NCBI GenBank assembly: GCA_946803715.1
Contig: CAMPET010000065.1
Coordinates: 111,225-143,484 of the forward strand
Length of the DNA stretch: 32,260 bases
DNA from: Beroe ovata
Lineage: Eukaryota > Ctenophora > Nuda > Beroida > Beroidae
Direction of reading: 5' to 3'
Part shown: one piece after another, positions 25,601-30,111 of the stretch
How positions within the stretch are numbered: position 1 is the first letter of the stretch
Layout of the letters: each line of letters opens with the position of its first letter
Notes under the pieces: model-generated
The model's database searches: none
Told to the model about the DNA's origin: nothing
Seen by the model: the letters and a program-made list of their open reading frames with translations, nothing else
Program-made: the position numbers and the translations under genes

Positions 25601-28600
25601 ATGATGCTTTCTTACTTATATGAAAGCATGATGCTACTTGATATTCTAATTTTGTCGTATGACAATCTGAGGACATTGATTCGAGATAATCAAAGATTTA
25701 TTCAAACAATAATTACAATAACAAACAATAACCTCAAGATCTCTGTCTCTTATTCTTGAAAAAGTTCCTGACTTGCTTGGCTGTGAGCCCGGTTGAATCC
25801 ACCATCTGTTGCACCATCTCAGGAGAGGGTCTCCGCGACACCCTGAACACCTCCTCCATGACGGCTCTAGTCTCGGGAGAGAAGTAGTTGTTGGTGGAGG
25901 GGGTGACGGATGAAATGGTGCACGGTACGGGACGCTGTTTCCGCAGTCTGTACCGCACTGCTGGCGTGAGATGATATGTGATCTGCTTCTCCTCGATATA
26001 CGTCTCGTAGAGCGATGAGAACCACAGTTGTTGTAGAGCAGAGTGTTCGGTTACAGGGAATGTAGTGCTCGAGATGTAGGATTGCAGCTCCTTCCACTGT
26101 CTAGTGTTGTGGAGGTGGAGTGCAGCGGTGTACTCAACAGATGGGTTGATGACGTCAGGGATACCAGAGGAGGAACGGCGCTTTCGTTGCTGTTGCTTAG
26201 CAACGGGTGGTTTAGGTGGAGAGGGGGTTGTGGAAGGTAGGGTGTTCTGAGTTGGAGGTGGGGACAGGGTTGAAGGAGATGGTAGTGGGGTAACTGACGG
26301 TATGGTTGGATGTTGCTTGGGAGGGGATTGTAGTTCTTGTTTTACTGCAGTGAGGTTGAGGACACTAGATCCAGAGGAGTCCAGGCTCCCCGGTTTGGAG
26401 TCGTTGAGCCGGGAGATGGTGAAGGAGCTGAGTCCGTTCTTGGGGAGGTAACAGGAGAGGGAATCATCCAGGGGAAGGCTGGAGTTGTACAGTTCCTCGC
26501 AATGAACTGTAGGAAATGGGAGGAGGGTGGTGGGCATGTGGAAATTCTGGGGTGGGCTCCAGTTGTTGCAGGGCAGTTTGATGGGACTGAGTGGGGCAAG
26601 TGGGGGAGGAGGGGGGAGTAGGAGAGGGGACTGGTTGTAATAGTGGGTCATGTTGTGACGAATGTTACTGTTTTGGGAGAGAGAAGAGAGATTTGATAGT
26701 TGTTCAGTCATGTGATACGGTATATATACCATCCGCCATGGTGGTCTGATGATGAGATGGGATCGAGTGACGATCGCTGACACCACCTTTCTGGAATGGG
26801 AGCACCTTGTAACCTGATCCTTACTAGTCAGCATCTTCGAGTGGTGTCAAGTATCGGAATTTGAGTCCACCTACTGTAAACAGTGTCGGATCATGTGAGG
26901 TAGTGTCTGCAAACATCGTGAAAAATGTAGAGACGCATCTCACCCAATCAGCATGCTCCAATCAACATGTCTCAATCAAAATAGGGTGTCACATGACTCA
27001 ATCAGGACAGTCTCGTCCATAACTACACGGCGGTAAACTCCCAAAGTGAAAGACGGCAATTACTCAATTAATAATTGCTACACATGAAACCTAACAAAGG
27101 CACAAGTAAAATTACTTAATTCAAGATAGTTTTCTCACTTAATCCTCATACACGCCGTGTCTGGATCAATATTAAACCTAATTCCTCCCCCTAGGATTTG
27201 GCGTGAGCGACAGCAGATATACCTGGAACACCCTTCCACCGACTTCACACTGTCATGGGACGGACTGACCGTGGTGACACTGACCATGAGCAAGTCCTAC
27301 TCGGGTAGGCTGTGTGGTCTGTGCGGGGATGTGGGTGTATCGTACAACGAAGTGGAGGATGTACAGGCACACGGGGCCGGCTACGAGGTGGACAGGTACA
27401 TGCGATGGAGTGTTTTGATTTCATGTGAACTAGGGTGAAATGCTGCATGATAATGCTGTAGGAAGCATGAGGAGTTTTGCATTTTGCACAATGCACTTCC
27501 GTTTTGTGACACGTGCAACGTGCAGTTTACGAGTTTTTACCCCGCCCCGCCCCCTAGATGCAACAATAGATAGACAGAATGTTGAATGATAATCGTGTAT
27601 GCAGTTTCTCGCTATAGATACGACGCGTGATTTTACTAGCTATCTGCCCTCCCTGTAGATATGACACGTGTAACGTGGCCGATATTCCCGTGGATACGTG
27701 TTCCAGTGAAAGGGACAGACGGGAGGCCCATGACATCTGCCATAGAGCTCTGTACAGCAAGAGTTTCTCCAACTGTCATGGTAAGTGGTGGTGCTGGGGA
27801 GCTGGATGTAGGCACACTTATCCTCCCTACCTCAATTTTCAAGAATTGAAATCCTTCCAACCGCTTGTAGAACCAAGAATCGCAACTCCTAAGTGGCTCT
27901 TGAACAAGCAGCTTCCATATAGTTTAATCTGTGATTTTAGAGGATTCCTTAAATGAGAATTACTTCTCAATGATTAGGGAGATTTGGAAACTGTTTAAGT
28001 GTTTGCTGGAAATTTTAGAGGCAAAATTTCATGGTGGGGTATATCCTGATCCATCAAAGCACATAATTTATCATATATGTCACAAATGTTGGATGTGTCA
28101 TAAGTCACATATGTTGGATATTTTGGGGGGTAAACAAGTTAATGGAGCATGCGATAGTTATGTTTGCACCGCTGAGACGTAAACCATCTCTGTCATTTTG
28201 TCTAAATCCACTTATTCCATAACCCGTGATCTAAGATCTTACACACACTATTTGCCCTCACTTCTACACACACACACAGACACAAACACACGCCCCCCTC
28301 TCCCATAATTCCATCTCACTGTACAATCTATATTATTCTTAATTCAGGTGTTGTGAATGTAGAGGAGTATCTTGACTCCTGTATCTACGACACATGTGGA
28401 GTCAAGTGGTTGAGTTACCTCCACACTGGTCTGTGTAATGTGCTCAGTGCGTACTCTATCATCTGTGAGAGAATGGGTGCTGATGTTAGTGGGTGGAGGA
28501 TTGATACACCCTGCTCCGTACAGGTGCGTCGAGTCGTAGGTGGGTGGGATGTAGAAATAGATTTTATCTTAGCGGGTTTTCCCTGACCCTCATTATCTCC

Positions 28601-28686
28601 CTTCTCAGCAAATGCACAAGATTTCCTACATGAGTAAGAAGAAACGAAAGAGAAGGAAGAGGTCCGCAGACCTATTTCTAGACTGA
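1170..28686 (+). CDS. Large multi-exon extracellular protein: TSP1, Tg1, Ig, follistatin/Kazal, VWD and C8 modules (5' partial)
   Basis: I joined 26 exons by reading frame, splice sites and domain continuity: 1170-1248, 1500-1586, 7620-7756, about 12340-12448, 13072-13134, 16670-16779, 17675-17774, 19239-19415, 19543-19643, 20507-20660, 20876-20975, 21209-21426, 21522-21754, 21839-21959, 22169-22296, 22394-22469, 22580-22743, 23062-23173, 23379-23481, 23634-23760, 23928-24078, 24234-24399, 27195-27395, 27659-27780, 28348-28523 and 28609-28686. Every intron is GT-AG and the phases agree across all junctions, apart from the one hidden by the N at 12337. The product in the window is about 1130 residues, cysteine-rich and modular, so it should be secreted or matrix-bound, probably acting in adhesion or protein binding. 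The first exon begins in phase 1, so upstream exons (signal peptide included) lie outside the window. I see no transmembrane segment at the C-terminus. I know no named protein with this module order, so I give no symbol. Confidence 0.9.
1249..1299. repeat. GT/GTAT microsatellite fused to the exon 1 donor
   Basis: The splice donor GTATGTG is the first unit of the tract, so several GT dinucleotides compete near the exon end. Confidence 0.8.
1587..7619. other. 6-kb intron without recognisable genes
   Basis: It lies between exons 2 and 3 (phase 2). I looked at its open frames (for example minus-strand frames at 2191-2577 and 4339-4728) and recognised nothing. There is a contig join (N) at 1625. 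A degenerate palindromic AT-rich stretch lies at 4720-4766 (AATAGCAT...ATGCTATT). Confidence 0.6.
7395..7617. repeat. Degenerate pyrimidine-rich tandem repeat before exon 3
   Basis: Repeats of the type CAACTCATGATGTCTCTCCTC, ACTCACTCCCTC run up to the acceptor of exon 3 and form an extended polypyrimidine tract. Confidence 0.7.
7620..7756 (+). CDS. Exon 3: second TSP1-like repeat
   Basis: After splicing from 1586 (phase 2) the frame reads YGPWEEWSECENCVRTRQR and then a short cysteine-containing tail (YCTRSDICGF, RCEDCD). WxxWSxC and the RTRQR strand fit a TSP1 repeat of reduced length. The acceptor follows a 200-base pyrimidine-rich degenerate repeat, and the donor is CAG|GTATGAG in phase 1. 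The lack of the usual CSxxC spacing (CENC here) makes it divergent. Confidence 0.85.
8283..10569. repeat. Two identical 1143-bp copies separated by one N (8283-9425 and 9427-10569)
   Basis: By eye the copies are identical over their whole length. The first ends at the N and the second starts at it. That is the picture of two contigs whose overlap was not merged, so the true locus probably has one copy. Each copy holds a TG microsatellite and the hairpin ACTGACGC-TGTATA-GCGTCAGT (8347-8368, 9491-9512). Confidence 0.9.
11811..12059. repeat. CA microsatellites around a 79-N scaffold gap
   Basis: CA tract up to 11844, N at 11845-11923, then an A-rich stretch and another CA tract at 11986-12059. 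Repeat-induced assembly break. Confidence 0.9.
12340..13134 (+). CDS. Exons 4-5: thyroglobulin type 1 domain a, 5' end lost at a contig join
   Basis: Exon about 12340-12448 reads GGYKVECTEDGHFAPRQC followed by SCWCVEKLTG, which is the QC and CWCV core of a Tg1 domain. Exon 13072-13134 completes it with GRHIYGTNHFSHLFGVYDC. The expected first part of the domain (first cysteine and helix) is missing, and an N at 12337 lies exactly at the 5' boundary, so that part and the acceptor are probably lost in an unsized assembly gap. Tg1 domains bind or inhibit cysteine proteases or serve as matrix modules; which applies here cannot be told. Confidence 0.85.
13571..13635. repeat. GT microsatellite in intron 5
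   Basis: Mostly (GT)n with interruptions. An AG-rich exon signal is absent around it. Confidence 0.9.
14678..16033. repeat. Near-identical pair 14678-15322 and 15357-16033 at a contig join
   Basis: The copies match over about 650 bases with scattered substitutions and a roughly 30-bp insertion near 15591-15625 in the second. The first ends at the N at 15323 and the second continues past the same point. This fits two alleles placed in tandem, though a real tandem duplication is possible. Each copy has an internal direct repeat around CGTGTAATGTCTTGTT and the palindrome ACGTTATAACGT. Confidence 0.8.
16670..17774 (+). CDS. Exons 6-7: thyroglobulin type 1 domain b
   Basis: Exon 16670-16779 encodes the first half (CRAMRQVLETNSGHVDYRPQ, then CDDQGNFLPAQ). 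Exon 17675-17774 encodes the second half (EHFEIRWCVHSDGLEVENTR and DIDCDP). Phases are 1 in, 0 between and 1 out, so the pair forms a symmetrical 1-1 module. The first cysteine of the CWCV pair is replaced (IRWCV), so one disulfide may be missing. The intron between the halves ends in a TTGACACCACT minisatellite that runs right up to the splice acceptor. Confidence 0.9.
17269..17376. repeat. Two adjacent hairpins in intron 6
   Basis: Arms 17269-17291 and 17311-17333 pair over 23 bases with one mismatch, and the 19-base loop can form an inner TGCT/AGCA stem. Fifteen bases on, AATCGCATAG (17348-17357) pairs perfectly with CTATGCGATT (17367-17376). AGCAGTGT occurs in the loop side of both. Confidence 0.85.
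17430..17662. repeat. TTGACACCACT minisatellite ending at the exon 7 acceptor
   Basis: About a dozen degenerate units, mostly 17 bp (CTTGACACCACTATACT), end 12 bases before exon 7. They sit in the intron that splits Tg1 domain b. Confidence 0.92.
17775..19238. other. Intron 7; no coding sequence seen
   Basis: It holds a 26-bp direct repeat (18554-18579, 18583-18608; TAGGGGTGGAGTCACACCTC) and a short inverted repeat GTTCATT-CCC-AATGAAC near 18374. A CpG-rich patch with E2F-like GCGCGAAA motifs lies at about 19035-19160. Confidence 0.55.
19239..19415 (+). CDS. Exon 8: thyroglobulin type 1 domain c in a single exon
   Basis: The exon is 177 bases, phase 1 to phase 1, and carries a full small Tg1 domain: TKCQATPEMECLDSGEFNSR, QCLNGEFEKCVCVYANG, then TECSK. 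CVCV stands in place of CWCV. Unlike domains b and d it is not split by an intron. The acceptor is TTCTACAG and the donor is GTGAGA. Confidence 0.9.
19543..20660 (+). CDS. Exons 9-10: thyroglobulin type 1 domain d
   Basis: Exon 19543-19643 gives LTKCQAISLLTSTVTCLPSG and EFAPEHCSQ. Exon 20507-20660 gives EVCYCVDREGNVLPTTRSPA, then SCEDLIKMNRQM and a linker. CYCV replaces CWCV. Phases are 1, 0 and 1, identical to domain b, so the split intron occupies the same place in both domains. That intron is almost entirely a 15-bp minisatellite. Its donor, CAG|GTTCGT, is weak, and exon 9's frame stays open into the array, so intron retention is conceivable. Confidence 0.9.
19664..20456. repeat. 15-bp CTTGACACCACTnnn minisatellite filling the Tg1 domain d intron
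   Basis: About 50 units of 15 bp with core CTTGACACCACT and a variable TTC/CTT/GC tail. A block around 19865-20040 recurs about 345-360 bases later (TCTCCATAACACCATTTTGC at 19911 and 20269), showing a higher-order duplication. Because the unit is five codons, long open frames arise on both strands (Leu-Thr-Pro-Leu repeats on +). Confidence 0.95.
20876..20975 (+). CDS. Exon 11: Ser/Thr-rich linker
   Basis: The 100-base exon (phase 1 in, phase 2 out) encodes DLVTDTTSMNLESSSTHAWL and then GSDPTSAPSTFSS. It has no cysteine and no recognisable domain. It probably serves as an O-glycosylated spacer between the Tg1 block and the next TSP1 repeat. The acceptor is TTGTTACAG and the donor is TC|GTGAGT. 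Confidence 0.75.
21209..21426 (+). CDS. Exon 12: third TSP1 repeat
   Basis: The exon reads YSAWSEWSTCDLECGGGYRT, then RTCPVRGNACGGPDLEKRW and EVCNEFPC. This is a complete, canonical TSP1 repeat with WSxW, CxxxCGGG, a basic ladder strand and six cysteines. About 27 linker residues precede it. Phase 2 in and phase 1 out match both neighbours. Confidence 0.93.
21522..21959 (+). CDS. Exons 13-14: immunoglobulin-like region 1
   Basis: Exon 21522-21754 reads VVTVTCQAHGLPKPYVVIRN (Ig B and C strands) and later EPTFSCRGIDW. Exon 21839-21959 reads SPMVNTTLTCVATGEG followed by PVLVPVTP, which fits the F and G strands of an I-set Ig domain. The three cysteines leave it open whether this is one long or two degenerate Ig domains. 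The donor of exon 13 lies in a 13-bp direct duplication, so GTATAAGT occurs twice at 21755 and 21768. Confidence 0.8.
22169..22469 (+). CDS. Exons 15-16: immunoglobulin domain 2
   Basis: Exon 22169-22296 reads YRGQRLSLKCSVAGRPRPGV, a typical Ig B strand plus C-strand start. Exon 22394-22469 supplies TTTVYTCTPIF, the F strand with the second cysteine. The usual C-strand Trp is Val here (VRLVAGG). I chose the acceptor at 22167-22168 over an upstream AG because only this frame gives the Ig pattern and keeps the phase. Confidence 0.88.
22580..23173 (+). CDS. Exons 17-18: follistatin/Kazal-type module
   Basis: Exon 22580-22743 reads DPCEGVQCQEHATCEVLDDF, then CTCKTCDRSDFD. Exon 23062-23173 reads VCAQNCQTYLNMCELEREAC and later HNGTC. 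The pattern PCxGVxC..HAxC, followed by VC...TYxNxCxLExxxC and a final GxC, matches the follistatin-like plus Kazal unit of agrin and related matrix proteins. In classical Kazal domains the reactive loop precedes the VC; here it is DRSDFDTINM. Inhibitor activity is not certain. Confidence 0.85.
23379..23760 (+). CDS. Exons 19-20: immunoglobulin domain 3
   Basis: Exon 23379-23481 reads STVERGSDVLLLCSFTGLAD, then QPIW, with the C-strand Trp split across the splice (TG|G). Exon 23634-23760 reads DVNMVDSGDYTCTVTGCGG. The DSGDYTC signature makes this the clearest Ig domain in the protein. Two additional cysteines flank it (SSCP near the start, TSTCQ at the end) and may pair. Confidence 0.93.
23811..23905. 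repeat. Direct repeat before exon 21
   Basis: CTGTTCCCTTTCC(A/T)AGCTCCCACT occurs twice, at about 23813 and 23868, in the pyrimidine-rich end of the intron. Confidence 0.75.
23928..28523 (+). CDS. Exons 21-25: von Willebrand factor D domain and C8 domain
   Basis: Exon 23928-24078 starts the VWD (HFHQFSGASFNYPGVCHYIL, AMDC). Exon 24234-24399 gives SSITVYVGWEAVVLLRGFEV. Exon 27195-27395 gives TDFTLSWDGLTVVTLTM and SGRLCGLCGD, the CGLC motif. Exons 27659-27780 and 28348-28523 form the C8 domain (YDTCNVADIPVDTC; ICHRALYSKSFSNCH; YLDSCIYDTCG; GLCNVLSAYSIICE). The usual GDPH calcium motif and CGLCGN are altered (GAGH, CGLCGD), so calcium binding may be reduced. There is a single VWD-C8 pair with no TIL or cystine-knot domain after it. 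The intron between exons 22 and 23 contains two antisense genes. Confidence 0.93.
24632..25195 (-). CDS. Intronless orphan secreted protein, 187 residues, nested antisense in the VWD intron
   Basis: The open frame begins at ATG 25195 (MVSMVLCVVLLVTGLLSAVS) with a clear signal peptide; cleavage is likely around residue 21. It ends at TGA 24632-24634. The first Met of the longest open frame would be TTG, so I chose the ATG. The mature part has five cysteines (35, 70, 96, 126, 139 counted from this Met), two N-glycosylation sequons (N66VT, N140LS) and a long predicted C-terminal helix, about residues 148-184. It could be a small helical cytokine-like or lipid-binding protein, but I recognise no family. 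The odd cysteine count hints at a dimer. A TATA-like palindrome lies about 120 bases upstream. I see no AATAAA close downstream. Confidence 0.75.
   Translation of the reverse strand: MVSMVLCVVLLVTGLLSAVSSTPVAVEVKTDSDPCKPLPKPLSNSLRMSWELLDTTMATLVSADNNVTVCIRDHVNVQDLSELGKVLGNAYTEVKCLYFGAAYVNVEFINTMQIYVNEILEKQPVCVSDFRIPTEPFECNLSTITAAGHAGVEEVRRAAVEQMAVMTEVVERMFMILMIEKAVADTA
25206..25230 (-). repeat. Two CTTGACACC copies just upstream of the secreted-protein ATG
   Basis: On the gene strand CTTGACACCA is followed by CTTGACACCACT, which ends 10 bases before the ATG at 25195. The same 12-mer is the core of the intronic minisatellites at 17430-17662 and 19664-20456. Confidence 0.7.
25313..25324 (-). 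promoter_or_regulatory. TATA-like palindrome GGTATAAATACC upstream of the secreted-protein gene
   Basis: It reads GGTATTTATACC on the minus strand, about 118 bases before the ATG at 25195. That leaves room for a transcription start near 25290 and a 95-base leader. The + strand also reads a good TATAAATA. The near-identical palindrome at the SIX gene supports a promoter role. Confidence 0.45.
25697..25702 (-). terminator. Polyadenylation signal AATAAA of the SIX gene
   Basis: TTTATT on the + strand gives AATAAA on the gene strand, 31 bases after the TGA. That would make a very short 3' UTR. Confidence 0.5.
25734..26834 (-). CDS. Divergent SIX-class homeobox protein, intronless, nested antisense
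   Basis: The longest frame is 366 residues. Residues 1-220 are Pro/Ser-rich with a SUMO consensus (VKQE, 164-167) and a basic nuclear-localisation stretch (QQQRKRR). Residues 234-307 match the C-terminal half of the SIX domain: HSALQQLWFSSLYETYIEEK, then RYRLRKQRPVPCTIS. Residues 311-366 align without gaps to a SIX homeodomain, ending STGLTAKQVRNFFKNKRQRS. Lys50 and Asn51 are kept; Trp48 is Phe, and the protein stops at homeodomain position 56. The N-terminal half of the SIX domain is absent. The start is uncertain: ATGs at 26834, 26711 and 26651 are in frame. A TATA-like box at 26719-26730 would favour 26651 (305 residues), whose context (ACAACATGA) is good. AATAAA lies at 25697-25702, 31 bases past the stop. 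Confidence 0.85.
   Translation of the reverse strand: MLTSKDQVTRCSHSRKVVSAIVTRSHLIIRPPWRMVYIPYHMTEQLSNLSSLSQNSNIRHNMTHYYNQSPLLLPPPPPLAPLSPIKLPCNNWSPPQNFHMPTTLLPFPTVHCEELYNSSLPLDDSLSCYLPKNGLSSFTISRLNDSKPGSLDSSGSSVLNLTAVKQELQSPPKQHPTIPSVTPLPSPSTLSPPPTQNTLPSTTPSPPKPPVAKQQQRKRRSSSGIPDVINPSVEYTAALHLHNTRQWKELQSYISSTTFPVTEHSALQQLWFSSLYETYIEEKQITYHLTPAVRYRLRKQRPVPCTISSVTPSTNNYFSPETRAVMEEVFRVSRRPSPEMVQQMVDSTGLTAKQVRNFFKNKRQRS
26719..26730 (-). promoter_or_regulatory. TATA-like palindrome GGTATATATACC at the SIX gene
   Basis: It differs from the element at 25313-25324 in one base. If it acts as a TATA box, the transcript would begin near 26697 and the first ATG would be at 26651. In the longest open frame it is simply coding (MVYIPYH). 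Confidence 0.4.
26840..26851 (-). repeat. CTTGACACCACT 5 bases upstream of the first SIX-gene ATG
   Basis: A solitary exact copy of the minisatellite core 12-mer, read in the same orientation relative to the gene as at 25206-25217. Confidence 0.7.
26880..27194. other. Region upstream of the SIX gene, within the host intron
   Basis: Several CAATCA/CCAATC words occur at about 26944-27005 (CCAATCAGC, CCAATCAACA, TCAATCAAAA, TCAATCAGG). They may be part of the SIX promoter; no coding sequence is seen. Confidence 0.4.
28609..28686 (+). CDS. Exon 26: basic C-terminal tail and stop codon
   Basis: The last exon begins after TTCTCAG and encodes 25 residues: QMHKISYMSKKKRKR, then RKRSADLFLD and TGA at 28684-28686. 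RKRRKR|S fits a furin-type cleavage site or a heparin-binding cluster, seven residues before the end. The first candidate polyadenylation signal downstream is AATAAA at 29347-29352, about 660 bases away. Confidence 0.88.
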   Translation, partial: QMHKISYMSKKKRKRRKRSADLFLD

Positions 28687-29346
28687 TCATTCATAGAATT
28701 GTAGTGCGAACTCGATGAACTGAAAGAGAATGGAGAGGATATATGACGCGTGACTGCGTGAGGGTGAGATGACGCGCGTGACCGGTAACGTGCGGTACAT
28801 GTCACGCGACAAACACTTCCTAAAAGTTATAAGTATAACTGTAGTAGCCCGTCTCTCTCTGTCTCCCTTCAGAACTGTTATCAATCCTGCTATCACAATA
28901 TAATGAGCTTCTCGTTTCCCCCATCACATGAATTTGATGATCGTGTTGGGAATCATATAACGATTCGTATAATCTGACTGACTATAATCAACTTGACAAT
29001 TTGCTAAAGAAATCAGACGCGTTTATAATATGTTGTGTGAGATTTGAAGTGACACATAACCTAGTAAGTTATTACTGTGTTACGGCTCATGTTGATCGCT
29101 GGGAACGGAGAATCATGTGAAATATCTGCTTGTACATAATTTGTGCCGAGCGATTCTAGAAATTTCGATTAATTCACACGTTTCCCGAACTAATTGTCAG
29201 CGATGCTTAACATGAATTCGCTAAATACCGATAGTAAACTCTGCAGAAACTGATTAATTAATGACCGTAATTGTAAATTGCAAGTATTATTTGTGCTATT
29301 TGTTGAGGCAATACTTGGATCGTCAACTTCTCTGTCAAGCCGTGAA

Positions 29347-29352
29347 AATAAA
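29347..29352 (+). terminator. Candidate polyadenylation signal of the large gene
   Basis: First AATAAA after the stop codon at 28686; implies a 3' UTR of about 0.66 kb if unspliced. No closer canonical signal seen. Confidence 0.35.
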
Positions 29353-29695
29353 TATATTTTAACTTAAGATTTGTTTTTTTCTTTAAACGTTTTTAAAAAT
29401 CTAGATACAATATGTTCGAGTACAGATTATTTACCTATCTAGTCAATTTCAGCGATCACCACCTTAACACTTAAGCACTATAAATTAAGCACCACAAATT
29501 AAGCACTTAATATATGATCAATGCTTCACGCGAAGTCTTCAGATATGTGTCAAAGTCTTCAGATATGTGTTAAAGCGTTGTTTATTCGCAGAAACTTCGC
29601 CTCTGTGCTCCACTCACAAATAGTGAAAAGTTCTGGTGCTCTCACACCCTTGTTGTGAACTTTACCGTAACGTTGATTTAATGGTTAAAAAGTTT

Positions 29696-29713
29696 TGTAG
29701 GGGTTTCCCCTAC
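29696..29713. repeat. Short perfect hairpin GTAGGGG-TTT-CCCCTAC
   Basis: Seven-base arms with a TTT loop; further GGGGTA/TACCC-like words follow within 60 bases, perhaps the remains of a mobile element. Confidence 0.6.
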
Positions 29714-29799
29714 CGTCGGCGTCGCGCAATCAAGATTCTTGCCAGGGGTAAAATCCCGCCAGCGAGGGTAGGGAAGGATCCTACAGTGGAAAGATAATC

Positions 29800-30090
29800 T
29801 TTGTCGATTTTTTAGATTATATTCTCGGGCAAGGGAGATTCAAACGCGTTTATTTTAAATCGCTTATAATCGATGGATTGTCGATTTTATTGCGATTTTT
29901 TGAAAAAAATCGATTTAAAAGCGACTTTTAAGCGGTTATAACTGCAGGTATCGCACGTCGCTTTAATAATATCTATCGTCGATTCCAAATATTCGATTCA
30001 CTTTTAAACCGATTTTATAACGATGTGAAACGATTTCTATCGACACTTTAGCGCTATACGCGCTAAAAAATCGATTCTTCAAAAAATAAA
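29800..30090. repeat. Block dense in ATCGATTTT / CGATTT words
   Basis: More than a dozen CGATT or ATCG words lie in 290 bases, including AAAAAAATCGATTTAAAAG and AAAAAATCGATTC. A single related word (AAAAAAATCGATTTATTA) is at about 7896. Confidence 0.7.
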
Positions 30091-30091
30091 N

Positions 30092-30111
30092 GGGGGGGGG
30101 GGGGGGGGGGG
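30092..30111. repeat. Run of 20 G directly after an N
   Basis: Homopolymer at a contig join, likely to be an assembly or sequencing limit. Confidence 0.9.
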
